The notes below the pieces were generated by a model that saw only the letters and a program-made list of their open reading frames with translations, had not been told where the DNA came from and searched no databases. Position numbers and translations under genes: made by a program. A stretch of DNA of 64,000 nucleotides from Chlorophyllum brunneum. Lineage: Eukaryota; Basidiomycota; Agaricomycetes; Agaricales; Agaricaceae. Below are positions 48,913 through 59,592 of this stretch, one piece after another. How positions within the stretch are numbered: position 1 is the first letter of the stretch; the number at the start of each line of letters is the position of its first letter. Where the stretch lies: positions 248,001 to 312,000 of the forward strand of contig OY756151.1 in NCBI GenBank assembly GCA_963576785.1, read 5' to 3'.

Positions 48913-48929
48913 TGGATGGGTTGAACTTC
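48913..48929. repeat. LINE target-site duplication, copy 2
   Basis: TGGATGGGTTGAACTTC, a perfect match to 42109-42125. Rejoining across the LINE restores the coding order HILKFNPS then TKPIIFNPP seen in Gypsy copy B (HIPDFNLPTKSIIFNPP). Confidence 0.93.
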
Positions 48930-49515
48930 AGGATGTGTATTAGGAGGTAGTCTACTTTATCTCTTATATTGGGTTCCATTAACTGTTTGGCTACCAATTT
49001 TTTGATTCCTTTCATTCTTTCATCTAACCATTCCTGTTCATTGTCTTTGTTGTAGGGCAGTTTGTCGGGTAAGGTAGTGGGGGTGTACAAGTCAAGATCC
49101 ATCAGTCTTTGTGTGAGTCTGTAGGTAGGGTTGTTGCTGGAATTGGTGAGGTGATTAAGTCTTTCACCCATCATGACTAGGGCACTTTGGATGTATTGCT
49201 TTGTATCAGAGTGTACCAATACATTGAGATTGGTGGCTGCCTTGTCCAAGAGTTCCTTTATAAGTTCATGTTTTTTGGTTGACATGGCAGCTGGGAGGGC
49301 TCTGATGGTAGTGACAAGTAGGATATGGCTCAGGGCTTTGGCTTGGATTTGGAGGTTGTGGATGGCATGGGCAATATACATGAGTTCTTTGGTTGTGGTA
49401 GTATAGTATTTGATTTGGTCTTTGGTGGACTGGGTATCAAGGAGGTTGTTGAGTTCTTTCACTCAAACTCTGTATTGTTGGCTGGAAAGGGGGTGGGTTT
49501 GTGTTCAGCATGCAT
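48914..49515 (-). pseudogene. Gypsy A ORF3, 5' segment
   Basis: An extra reading frame between the chromodomain and the 3' LTR, in a different frame from pol. ATG at 49513-49515 (MHAEHKPTPFPANNTEFE), then a frame change, then LLDTQSTKDQIKYYTTTTKE, LMYIAHAIHNLQIQAKALSH, AMSTKKHELIKELLDKAATN, QEWLDERMKGIKKLVAKQLM. It is mostly helical, Lys/Glu/Leu-rich, with no signal peptide, transmembrane segment or zinc motif, so it is not a classical envelope gene. The same ORF is present in element B. I do not recognise the family. Confidence 0.75.
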
Positions 49516-49612
49516 GGTGTGTTGTGGAAATAATTGGCCAAGTCTAGTATGCAGTGGATACAGTGTGAGGTGCATTGGGTGTAGTGATCTCTTGTAATAT
49601 AAGGTTTGTTGT

Positions 49613-52600
49613 TCATAATTGTTGCTTTTTACCCCCCCTTTTTATAGGTTTTGTTCTCAAAATCTTGTCTAAAAATTCCTGAACTGCCTCCTTAGCATTT
49701 TCTAGTTCTGACTCATTCTCCCATGTGTCCTCCTCAGAGGTATAACCCTTCCAGTGTACTAGGAATTGATTTTGCCATCCTCTTATACAGTATCCTTGGA
49801 TCTCTTCTACTTCATACTGTTCTTCATCATTGATGATCTCAGGCATCAGTGGTGGTGGGGTGTGCTGGCTGTCAAACTCAGGTTTCTGATAGGGGGAGAG
49901 GAGTTTGCTGTTAAACACATCATGTATTGCCTATGTTTTAGGTAATTTCAGTTGGTAACTTGTTTCGCCTATTTTTGCTTTTACTCAGAATGGTCCATAA
50001 CATTTGTGATCTAACTTCTTGGTTGGTCTCATTGTCCTGATGTTGCTTGCTTTGAGCTATACTTGTTCACCTGGATTATACTTATGTTCTGGTTTGGTAC
50101 TATTACGTCTCTTCATTTGCATCTAGTTGTGTTATAGTATCTTGATTGTCTCTTGCCACATGTCTTGTAACTCCTGCATTTGTTCCATGATTGCAGGTGC
50201 CTTGGTAACATTCATTATATCTCCTTTCCAGGGGTGTTGTCCATAAACTATTTCAAATGGTGAGTATCCAGTGGCAGTGTGGGTTTTGTCATTGTATTGG
50301 AATTCTACTGTGGCTAACCATTTTCTCCAGTTGTTCTGCATATGGTTTATTACATTTCTGAGGTATGTCTTGACCTCCTGGTTGATGCACTCTGTTTGAC
50401 CATTTGTTTTGTTGGGTACCTGTTGCTTGGCATAGTTCTGCCATGAATTTTGATGTGAATTGTGGCCCTCTATCACTGATAATTCTGTGGGGTATTCCAT
50501 GTGTTCTCCATATATCATCTTGGTAGATATCTCCTAGCTCCTTGGATGTTAAGGTGGTATTAACTGCATGCAGTCTGATCATTTTGCTAAAATGATCAAC
50601 TATGGTCCTATCATGTCAATTGATAATTCTTCCCAAGGTTTCACTAGTATTGGTAGTGGATGAAGGTGTGTTGTTGGTCTTGTTTGGAGTATTTTGTTTT
50701 GTTGGCATGCTTCACATCCTTTGATGTATCATTTGATGTTGTTATGCATTTAAGGCTACCAATAACTCCATTTAAGAAGTTTGATCATTTGGTGTTGTCC
50801 TGGGTGTCCTACATCTGTCTTGTCATGGTGTTGTCAGAGTATTTCTTGTTGTATTTGGCTGTTAGGTGGGATGTATATTCTTCTTTCGAATATCGGTACT
50901 CCATCTATCTCCCATATCTCCTCTAGTCATTTCTCCTTTTCCTTCAGCCACTGTGTTTCCCTTTTTGTTTCCTTTCATAGTCGGTGTTTCAGATCTTCTT
51001 CTCCTGGGACTTCCCAGATTTGTCAGATCACAGTAATTGTGTTGTCATCGAATAAATAGTTGGGTAGTAAGATGATATTGGTGTTGTCTTAGGTAGTATT
51101 GGTTTTTGTTAATCTCGATAAGATGTTGGCTTTCATGTTGGTCTTTCTGGGGATGTGCTTCAGTGTGTAATAGTATTCTTGTAGCTCCATCTGCCACCTC
51201 ACTTGTTGTCCTGTGAGTTGTTGTGGCTTGCAGAAGTATTCTAGGTTCTTGTGATTGATCCAGATTTTGAATGGTTTATTGGCATCAAGTAGGTATTGTC
51301 TCCAGGTTTTGATTACTTCTTGGATGGCTAGTAGTTCTTTGTCATAGATCTGATAGTTTTGTTCTGCAGGTGTTATTATTCTTGAGTAAAATGCAATCGG
51401 GTGCCAGTGTTCTTTCTGTCTTTGTGATAGTACTACTCCTACTCCATAGCCTGATGCATCTACTTCCACTCTGTATTGTCCTTTGTCTTGTGGCATTGCT
51501 AGTACTGGCTTGCTTGTGACTTTTCCTTGATTCTTTTGAAGGCTTGTTGTTGTCATTCCGTCCATACCCATTGAGTGTCTTTCTTCTTCAACTCATGTAA
51601 AGGAGCTGCTATGTTGCTGAAGTTGTGTATGAATTGTCAGTAGAAGTTTGTGAATCCTAGGAATTTTTCAACATCTTTTAGGGATTTGGGTGTTGGCCAC
51701 TCTTTCACCACTTTTACTTTCTCCTCCTCCATTTTAACACTGCCTTGTCCAACCACAAATCCCAATATTGGTATCTCCATCACATCAAATAAGCACTTTG
51801 ACCTTTTGAAATATAGCTAGTGTTTTGTCTTTAGTTGTGTGTTCATTTAATTTTTTGTAGTCTTGTACTAGTCACTTGGTTCCATCTTTCTTGGGTATGA
51901 AGAAGCATGGGGTTGCATAAGGGGATTGTGATAGCCAAATTCATCCTAAGGTGATATTTTTGTCAAGGAATTTCTGTAGTTCTTGCTTTTCCATTATTGT
52001 CATCAGGTAGACTTTGGACTGTAGTACCAGTGGTGCATTTTCTGACAGGTTTATCTCATGGTCCCATATCATGTACTTGGGTAGTTTGTCAAAGTTTTTC
52101 TTGTTGAACAGGTATATATATTGTTATAGGTATGTTGGTAGGTCTTCTGGGTTGGTCTAGTCTGTTTTCTTTTCCTCTATGTGTTCTTTTACTGTGTGTA
52201 TTCTCTTGTTGAACTGTATATCATTGTGGTGTGTGGTGCAATCCCTTGGGCATCTATTGAAGTGTATTATATTGTTTGTCCAGTCAATTTCCGGATTGTG
52301 TTTGACTAGCCAGTCATGTCCAAGGTATAGGTCTGCACTCTCTAGTTGTATTACCATTGCTTCAATTTCTTCTGTGTGTTTACCATTGCTTAATACTAGT
52401 TGTGCCATGTTTGTTATTTCTCCTTTCTTGTTTTCGGTTCCATTTGCATTGATTACTCATATCAGGGTTTTGAGAGGTCTGGTTGTAATTCATTCTTCTT
52501 CTACTACTCACTGTGCTATGCATGTGTGGGTACATCTGGAGTCTACCAGTGTGGTGATCTGTTTAGGTCCCTTTGTTGTTCTGATTGTTAAATCGAGGAG

Positions 52601-52680
52601 AAGTTCACGCATTGAGTTCCTTTTCTGTGGAATCACATATTGTCTGTTGTGAAGTAAAACAAGAACTCTAGGTTTATTGG
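49613..52680 (-). pseudogene. Gypsy A pol: protease, RNase H, integrase, chromodomain
   Basis: Protease with TTLVDSRCTHTCI (from LxDSG) and ADLYLGHDWLVKHNPEID. The RT start is present (FFIPKKDGTK, LVQDYKKLNEHTTKDK), then the sequence jumps to FQKVKVLI, so the RT palm with its YxDD is deleted (compare element B). RNase H: GQYRVEVDASGYGVGVVLSQ, then FYSRIITPAEQNYQIYDKEL and HIPRKTNMKANILSRL. The integrase core has a 41-nt loss after SIDMIGP; then NGQTECINQEVKTYLRNVIN and PFEIVYGQHPWKGD. The chromodomain at about 49640-49810 reads EVEEIQGYCIRGWQNQFLVH followed by WKGYTSEEDTWENE. Many in-frame stops are present, so it is not functional. Confidence 0.88.
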
Positions 52681-52695
52681 CTCATGGATTTGTAC

Positions 52696-53890
52696 CTACT
52701 CAGAGCCTTCAGCAAAATCCTCCTTTGCCTTTTCTTCTTGCTTAGTTTCCTTGGTAATCTCTCTGATATGTGCTTTCTTCAGTGCTTTACAATTCTTCAA
52801 GATGTGGCCTTGCTTGCCACAATTATAGCATGTTATTTTGGTGTATGTGACCTTCATCTTCTTGCAGCAATATTTGGTGATATGTCTGTATAGGTTGCAG
52901 TTGAAACATCTTGGTTTTCCATTCTGATTGGTGTCTGCTCTTTGTCTACCAATCTCCATTGGTTGTCCTCCACCTCCATATGTGACTCCAGTGCTGGTTC
53001 TGATGTCTCCTCAGGTAATGTCTGCAGTTTTGTATCCCTATCCTACTATCAGGATTATATTTCTTCATTTGTTATATGTGTCTAGGATTGAGGCTGATGG
53101 ATAGCCTACAATGGTTCTGATAATATCTGCTCTGGTATGTCTTTTAAGGAGGAATATGGCATGTGCATTGTCTATTCTTGCTTGGGTCTTCAATGCTTCG
53201 AACTCTATTAAGAAGTCTGCAGTGTTCCTCTTTCCCTGTTTGAACAACTTGATTTCCCCTTCTGCTATTACTTTTTTATTCCCCAAGGAGAAGGTAGCTA
53301 CCATCTCCTTTGCAAATTCATTGAACACCAGTGTTTTCTTGTTTTGAATTGTCTGTAATTTGGTGTTGGCATAAGGACCTACTAGTCCTCCTTTCATTCA
53401 TGCTAATATTCCGATTATTTTTTGCTTGTTGTCCTCAATCTTGTTGAAGAGTGTCCATAAGAACATTGCTCTCCACCAATTGTTGAATTTGGTTCTATCT
53501 CCATTGAAATATCCTGGTTCTGGGACTAAGTTCTTTGGAATATTGATTTTATTGGCCATTCCTGATTCAGTTTCTAGTTCACTGTGTTTGTTCTTGTGGG
53601 TCTTGGCAATTTCTGTATTGGATGGGGCTTCAGCAACTTCTATGTTGGATGTGGTCTCAGCAATGTCTGTGTTGAATAGGGTCTTGAAAAGAGCTGTGTC
53701 TTCATCTATGCTGTTCTTGGATTTCTGCCACTTAAGGCCTTCAAGGATTCCTGGTTCTGTTCATCATTTGGATCCGGTGATTACTGGTGATTCCTGGATG
53801 TCTGTTGGTCTCAGAGCTCTTGGTCTTCTTGGTGTTCTCAATGAGTTACTGCTGCTTATATACTGTTGTTCTGGTCAGAGGCTATTATTC
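52696..53890 (-). pseudogene. Gypsy A gag with zinc knuckles
   Basis: Capsid/nucleocapsid protein. N-terminal linker (NTDIAETTSNIEVAEAPSN), then MANKINIPKNLVPEPGYFNG, a capsid-like region (WTLFNKIEDNKQKIIGILA, GKRNTADFLIEFEALKTQAR, IVGYPSASILDTYNK) and two knuckles: CFNCNLYRHITKYC (C-x2-C-x4-H-x4-C pattern) and CYNCGKQGHILKNC. It ends at 52696 (DFAEGSE). Stops occur near 53400, 53050 and 53770. Confidence 0.85.
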
Positions 53891-53952
53891 CAAGCCTAGC
53901 TATGAATAGTGGCACCTCTCTTGCAAGGTGAGTTGAATGACACTTTACCAAA

Positions 53953-54257
53953 TGTTACAACCTTAGTCTAGGACTCAGGTTGCAAGTCTTTGGATAAAGA
54001 CAAAGAAGTAGAGAGAAGAGTAAGGGATGATACAATTGGTAAAGTGTAAGGAATACATCAAGTATTACTATACTTTATATACTAGTGGTGAGAGCTAAGA
54101 ATAAGGGAGCAGAGTAAAGGAGTCATAGAGGACAAGTAGAATGAGTCAGTAAGAGTACAGCCATAAGGGATGAAATAGGGGATGAAATGGATACATAGGA
54201 ATGATGAGTATGACAGGCATATGATAGGAATGTACTGTCTATCTATAGTTCATAACA
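53953..54257 (-). repeat. 5' LTR of Gypsy element A
   Basis: 305 bp, begins TGTTACAA and ends TTCATAACA. It aligns without gaps to 41483-41787, with about 28 differences, nearly all transitions. Confidence 0.9.
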
Positions 54258-54552
54258 CAAGTAGCCATAGTCTTAGACTATGAGCAACTCAATACTGATA
54301 TTTGAGTAGTATTACACTCTGACCTCCTGGCTACTAAGCACCTTGCCAATCCTCCAGGCTGCTGGTCACTTGATACAGCTGGTTTCCTATGACTTGACAA
54401 CTGCATTTATGTTTCTGACTCTGGTGACCTTTGTCTACATGATCACATGCTGTTCAGACACTTTGGTCAGAACAAAACACTAGAGTTGGTCTAACATGAC
54501 TACATCTGGCCAAAAGTCCACAGTTTTGTAAAGGATTTCTGCAAAAGTTGTG
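54258..54552 (+). pseudogene. Gypsy integrase zinc-finger fragment (plus strand)
   Basis: Reads LHSDLLATKHLANPPGCWSL, DTAGFL, then HDHMLFRHFGQNKTLELV and HDYIWPKVHSFVKDFCKSC. This is the RNase H-integrase linker and HHCC zinc finger (HDH...H...C) of a Gypsy pol. It is a different, more diverged element than A or B and has stops. It is fused head-on to a minus-strand RNase H fragment at about 54552. Confidence 0.7.
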
Positions 54553-54838
54553 TTACCTTGGTAGTACAGAAATATTCCAAGTTCTTGTGATCATTGACCA
54601 CATTATGGAGAGAGTAGAACCCTCAAGGTAGTGTTGCCAGATATGAAAAGACTTGAATATAGCCAGTAATTCCTTGTTGTGAGTGTTGTAGTTAGACTCA
54701 GCAGAATTGAAGGTATGGGAGTAGAATGCAATAGGGTAGATGTCACCATCAGTGGCAACAACAGAGAGGATAACAACAAGAGCATAGTTAGAGACATCAG
54801 TTTGTTTAGGTCCTTGTTGAGTCAAGGAGACATTTGTA
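54553..54838 (-). pseudogene. Gypsy RNase H fragment (minus strand)
   Basis: Reads QTDVSNYALVVILSVVATDG, DIYPIAFYSHTFNSAESNYN and THNKELLAIFKSFHIWQHYL, ending DHKNLEYF-like. It belongs to the same diverged Gypsy type as the adjacent plus-strand integrase piece. Upstream (on the minus strand) it is joined at GGACCTAAACAAA to the gag-pol linker of an A/B-type element, with everything between deleted. Confidence 0.75.
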
Positions 54839-55038
54839 TGTCAGGTTTCATTCTTGTGGAATCACATATCATCTATTGTGAAGTGAAACAGGAACTCTAT
54901 GTTTATCAGCTCATAGGTTTATGCCTACTCAGAACCTTCAACAAAATCCTCTTTTATCAATTTTTCTTCATTCTCTTTGTCATCAGAGATTTCTCTGATG
55001 TGTGCTTTCTTCAGTACTCTGCAATTCTTTGAAATATG
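54839..55038 (-). pseudogene. Inverted Gypsy gag C-terminal fragment, part 1
   Basis: Minus-strand copy of the gag end and linker also found at about 55915-56106 on the plus strand (KKAHIREISDDKENEEKLIK, EDFVEGSE). It continues after the solo LTR at 55618-55664 (zinc knuckle NCGKQGHI region). With the plus copy it forms an inverted repeat. Confidence 0.75.
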
Positions 55039-55617
55039 TGTTGAAGTTTCGGACATATTCTAGAAATAGACTATGAGGTCATTATGATAATAATAGACTG
55101 ATCCGTTACTTTCCAGTAACTTCAATCCATAGTAACTTCCTATGAGTTGCTCTGCATATGATGAGAGTCATAATGTCGATTGGTACTTGATAGATTACTC
55201 TACATAGATCCAATGACTAGTATAATATATTCTGCAGTACTCTACAGGTATTATGCCACAGTTAATAGGAGTCATAAAGAATGTTCTATATATTCCTAGT
55301 ATTTTATGTAGTATGACTCATCTATTTACTTACATATATATAAACCCCATGTAGCAGACCAAGTTCTGCATCTTGTTCAATTGAACAACTTCTTCATCAT
55401 TGCTTATCTTCTTGAGGACAACACAAGTCTCAATCTCCTTGACTTTGACTTATCTACCTCTGACACTGACTGCTTCATAACTAATATCTGTCTATCCAAA
55501 TTACCTTTCTACAGGTATCAGATAGAAGCTTATTATCTCAGTGAGTAGACCCTACATTCTCTCCTACTGCATTTACTGCTGCCCTAGCAACAACTCATGA
55601 CAGTCGTTTCCTCAACA
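55039..55617 (+). repeat. Solo LTR (family C) with ATATG target-site duplication
   Basis: 579 bp, TGTTGAAG ... CCTCAACA, flanked by the 5-bp direct repeat ATATG (55034-55038 and 55618-55622). A TATATATAAA promoter-like motif lies near 55336. The inverted equivalents are 62075-62631 and 63457-64000. No internal region is attached, so it is a recombined solo LTR. It lies within the inverted gag fragment. Confidence 0.9.
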
Positions 55618-55664
55618 ATATGGCCCTGTTTGCCACAATTATATTGGTGTATGTGACTTTGGCA
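55618..55664 (-). pseudogene. Inverted Gypsy gag fragment, part 2
   Basis: Continuation of 54839-55038 after the solo LTR. On the minus strand it encodes the nucleocapsid stretch around VTYTNII and GKQGHI. It abuts head-to-head the plus-strand gag of element B at about 55665. Confidence 0.7.
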
Positions 55665-56018
55665 GTAGAACAAGGATACAAAACTATGGACATCACCCAC
55701 AGAGTTGTCAGAACCACTATAGGAGTTACATATGGAGGAGGAGGACAGCCAATAGAGATAGGAAGACAAAAAGCAGACACTGATCAGAATGGCAAACCAA
55801 AGTATTTCAACTACAACCTATATAGACATATTGCCAAGCATTGTTGCAAGAAAACCAAAGTTATATATACCAAAATAATATGCTATAATTATGGCAAATA
55901 GGGCCACATTTCAAAGAATTGCAGAGCACCAAAGAAAGCACACATCAGAGAAATCTCTGATGACAAAGAGAATAAAGAAGAATTGACAAAAGAGGATTTT
56001 GTTGAAGGTTCTGAGTAG
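55665..56018 (+). pseudogene. Gypsy B gag, 3' part
   Basis: Reads VTYGGGGQPIEIGRQKADTD, FNYNLYRHIAKHCCKKTKV, then CYNYGK, a stop, GHISKNCRAPKKAHIREISD and EDFVEGSE. The knuckle cysteines are mutated (C to Y twice), so it is non-functional. Everything upstream of the knuckle linker is missing. Confidence 0.8.
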
Positions 56019-56098
56019 GTATAAACCTGTGAGCTGATAAACATAGAGTTTTTGTTTCACTTCACAATAGATAATACATGATTCCACAAAAATGAAAC

Positions 56099-59000
56099 TT
56101 GACATGCAAACTTCTCCTTGACTCAACCATCAGAACTATGAAAGGACCCAAACAAATCACCATACTAGTAGACTCCAGATACACCTACATATGCATAGCT
56201 CAGAGAGTAGTAGAAGAAGAACAAATCCCAACCCAATCTCTTGAAACACTAATAAGAGTAATCAATACTGATGGAACCAAAAACAAGAAAGGTAAAATAA
56301 TAGACATAGCATACCTGGTATTAAACAATGGAAAACACACAGAAGAAATTGAAGCAATGGTAATACAACTGGAAAGTACAGACCTTTACCTTGGACATAA
56401 CTGGCTAGTCAAACATAACCCTGAAATTGATTGTACAAACAACATAATGCACTTCATGAGATGCCCAAAAGATTACACCACAAACCACAATGATATATGG
56501 TTCAACAAAAGAATATGCACAGTCAAAAAACACATAGAAGAAAAGAAAACTCATCAGACAAATCCAGAAGACCTACCATCATACCTTCAGCAATATACAC
56601 ACCTGTTCAACAAGAAAAACTTCAACAAACTACCCAAATACATGATATAGGACCATGAGATAAACCTATCCAAGAATGCACCACCAGTACTGCAGTCCAA
56701 AGTCTACTCCATAATAATAACAGAAAAACAAGAACTACAGAAGTTCCTTGATGAAAATATTGCTTCAGGACATCAGGATGAATTCAACCATCACAATCCC
56801 CCTATACCATCCCATGTTTCTTTATACCCAAGAAAGATGGAACAAAATGCCTAGTACAAGACTATAAGAAACTAAATAAGTATAAATCAAAGACAAGATA
56901 CCACTTCCTCTCATAAGTGAAGTAATTGATTGATTAAAAGATGCCAAGATCTTCAACAAACCTGATATTATCTGGGCATATAACAACATCAGAATAAGAG
57001 AAGGTGACAAATGGAAGGCAGCATTTGTAACAAACATAGGTTATTTAAACTAACAGTCATGTTTTTTGGAATAAGCAACTCACCTGCAACATTTCAAAGG
57101 ATGATGAATATAGTATTCTGAGAAATGTTACACAAAGAAGCAGTCATCAATTACATGGATGACTTTGTCATCCTGGGGACCACACAGAAGGAACTGGAGG
57201 AGAGAACAAAATAGTTCCTAAATATAGCAGTCAAATACCAGCTATACTTCAAAAGGTCAAAATGCTTATTCAATACCAAAAAAATACCTACATTGGGATT
57301 TGTGGTTGGACAAGACAGCATCAAAATAAAGAAGAAGGTAAAAGCAGTAAAAGAATGGCCAATGCCCAAATCTCTAAAAGATGTCAAGAAATTCCTAGAT
57401 TTTGCAAACTTTTCTGACAATTTATCCATGACTTCAGCAACATAGCAGTACACCTACACAAGTTGAGGAAAAAAGACATCCAATGGATGTAAACAGAGTG
57501 ACAACAACAAGTGTTCAAAAGGATCAAAGAAAAATTCACAAGTGAACTGGTATTAGTAATACCACAAGACAAGGGACAATACAGGGTAGAAGTAGATGTA
57601 TCAGGATATGGAATAGGAGTAGTACTATCACAAAAACAGGGAGAACAATGGCACCCAGTTGCTTTCCACTCAAGAACAATGATATCTGCAGAATGCAACT
57701 ACCAGATTTATGACAAAGAGCTATTGGCAATACAAGAAACAATCAAAACATAGAGACAATACCTACTCAATGCAGAAGAACCATTCAAAGTGTGGACCAA
57801 CCACAAGAACCTAGAATACTTCTGAAAACTGCAACAACTCACAGGGTAACAAGCAAGATGGCAACTAGAACTACAGGAATACTACTATATGCTGAAACAT
57901 ATACCTGGAAAGACCAACATGAAAGCAGATGTACTATTGAGATTAACAAAAACAAATACCACCTGAGACAACACTGATATCACCTTACTACCTGACTACC
58001 TATTCAATAATATGATCACCAAGATCTGACAAATATGGGAGATTTCTGGAGAAGAAGAATTGAAATACCAACTATAAAAAGAAACAAAAAGGGAGACACA
58101 ATGGTTGAAAGAAAAAAAGAAACATCCAGAAGAAATATGGGAAGCAGATAGACTACCCATATTTGAAGGAAGAATATATATACTACCCAATAGCAAACCA
58201 CAACAGAAAATACTCCAACAGCATCATAACAAAACCAACATAGGATGCCCAGGACAATACTGAATGATCAAACTCCTTAAATAAACCTATTGGTGGCCCC
58301 AATGCACAACAACATTAAACAATACATCAAAGGATATGATACATACCAACAAAACAAGATACTCTGAACAAGATCAACAACACATCTCCACCCACTGCAA
58401 ATACCAGCAGAACCTTGGGAAGAAATCTCAATTGACATGATAGGACCATTACCAAAGTCAGAAGGATATGATACAATACTTGTCATAGTTGATTGTTTCA
58501 GCAAAATAATCAGACTGTACACAGTTAACACCACCTTGTCATCTGAGGAGTTGGAGATATATATTGAGATAATATATAGAGAATGCATAGAATACCCCAC
58601 AGAATCATTAGTGACAGAGGCACTCAATTTGCATCAAAATTCATGGCAGAACTATGCTGAGTAACTGGTATCCAATAAACTTATCCATGGCATATCACCC
58701 ACAAACTGATGGTCAAACCAAGCACATCAACCAGGAGGTTGAGACATACCTCAGAAATGTAATAAACTACATGCAGGATAGCTGGAAAAAATAGCTAACT
58801 ATAGCAGAATTCCAATATAACAACAAAATCTACACCACTACTGGATACTCACCATTCCAAATAGTTTACAGATAATACCCTTGGAAAGGAGATATAACAA
58901 ACACAGCCAAAGCACCTGCAATCACAGAACAAATACAGGACTTAGAAGGTATGCAACAAGAGATAATCAAAATACTACAACATAGCCAGACTTAAATAAA

Positions 59001-59480
59001 GAAATATAACAGTACCAAACCAGAACATGAGTATATTCCAGAAGAACAAGTATGGCTCAAAGCAAGCAATATCAGGACAATGGGAGACCAAGAAGCTAGA
59101 TCATAAATGCTATAGACTATTCCAAATAAAAGTAAAAATAGGCAAAACAAGTTACTAACTAGAGCTACCTGAAACATGGGCAATACATGATATGTTTAAT
59201 AGCCAACTCCTCTCCTCTTATCACAAACCTGAGTTTGACAGCCAGTACACTCTACCACCACCAATACCCAAGATCATCAACAATGAGGAACAATAAGTGG
59301 AAGAGATCTGAGAACACTGCACAAGAGGACAAAAAAATCAATACCTAATACACTAGAAAGGATATACCTCCAAGAAAGACACATGGGAAGATGAGTCAGA
59401 GTTAGAAAATGTGAAAGAGGTAGTTCAGGAATTTTTAGATAAGATTTCAAGAATAAAACCTATAAAAAGGGGGGGGGGAA
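56099..59480 (+). pseudogene. Gypsy B pol: protease, RT, RNase H, integrase, chromodomain
   Basis: Protease TILVDSRYTYICIAQRVVEE and TDLYLGHNWLVKHNPEID. The RT is retained: FNKPDIIWAYNNIRIREGDK, WKAAFVTNIGYLN and the active site YMDDFVILGTTQKELEE, then LYFKRSKCLFNTKKIPTLGF. RNase H GQYRVEVDVSGYGIGVVLSQ and NYQIYDKELLAIQETIKT. Integrase SIDMIGPLPKSEGYDTILVI, TDGQTKHINQEVETYLRNVI (approximate frame) and FQIVYR. The chromodomain near 59280-59450 is eroded (NQYLIH, GYTSKKDTWEDESE). Stops and frame changes occur throughout, so it is inactive. Confidence 0.85.
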
Positions 59481-59592
59481 AAGTGATAATTATGAACAAC
59501 AAACCTCACATTCAAAAGAATCACTACACCCAATGCACTTCATGCTATATCCATTGCATGCTAGACTCTGCCGACTACCTTTACAACACACT

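Larger units (their letters stand above)
41483..54257 (-). mobile_element. Gypsy chromovirus element A, interrupted by a LINE
   Basis: LTR retrotransposon in minus orientation with both LTRs (41483-41787 and 53953-54257). Internal order from the 5' LTR: gag with zinc knuckles, protease, damaged reverse transcriptase, RNase H, integrase, chromodomain, then an additional ORF and the 3' LTR. Removing the 6.8-kb LINE leaves about 6.0 kb, a normal Gypsy size. No matching 5-bp target-site duplication is visible (GATTC on the left, CAAGT on the right), so one end may be rearranged. Confidence 0.88.
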
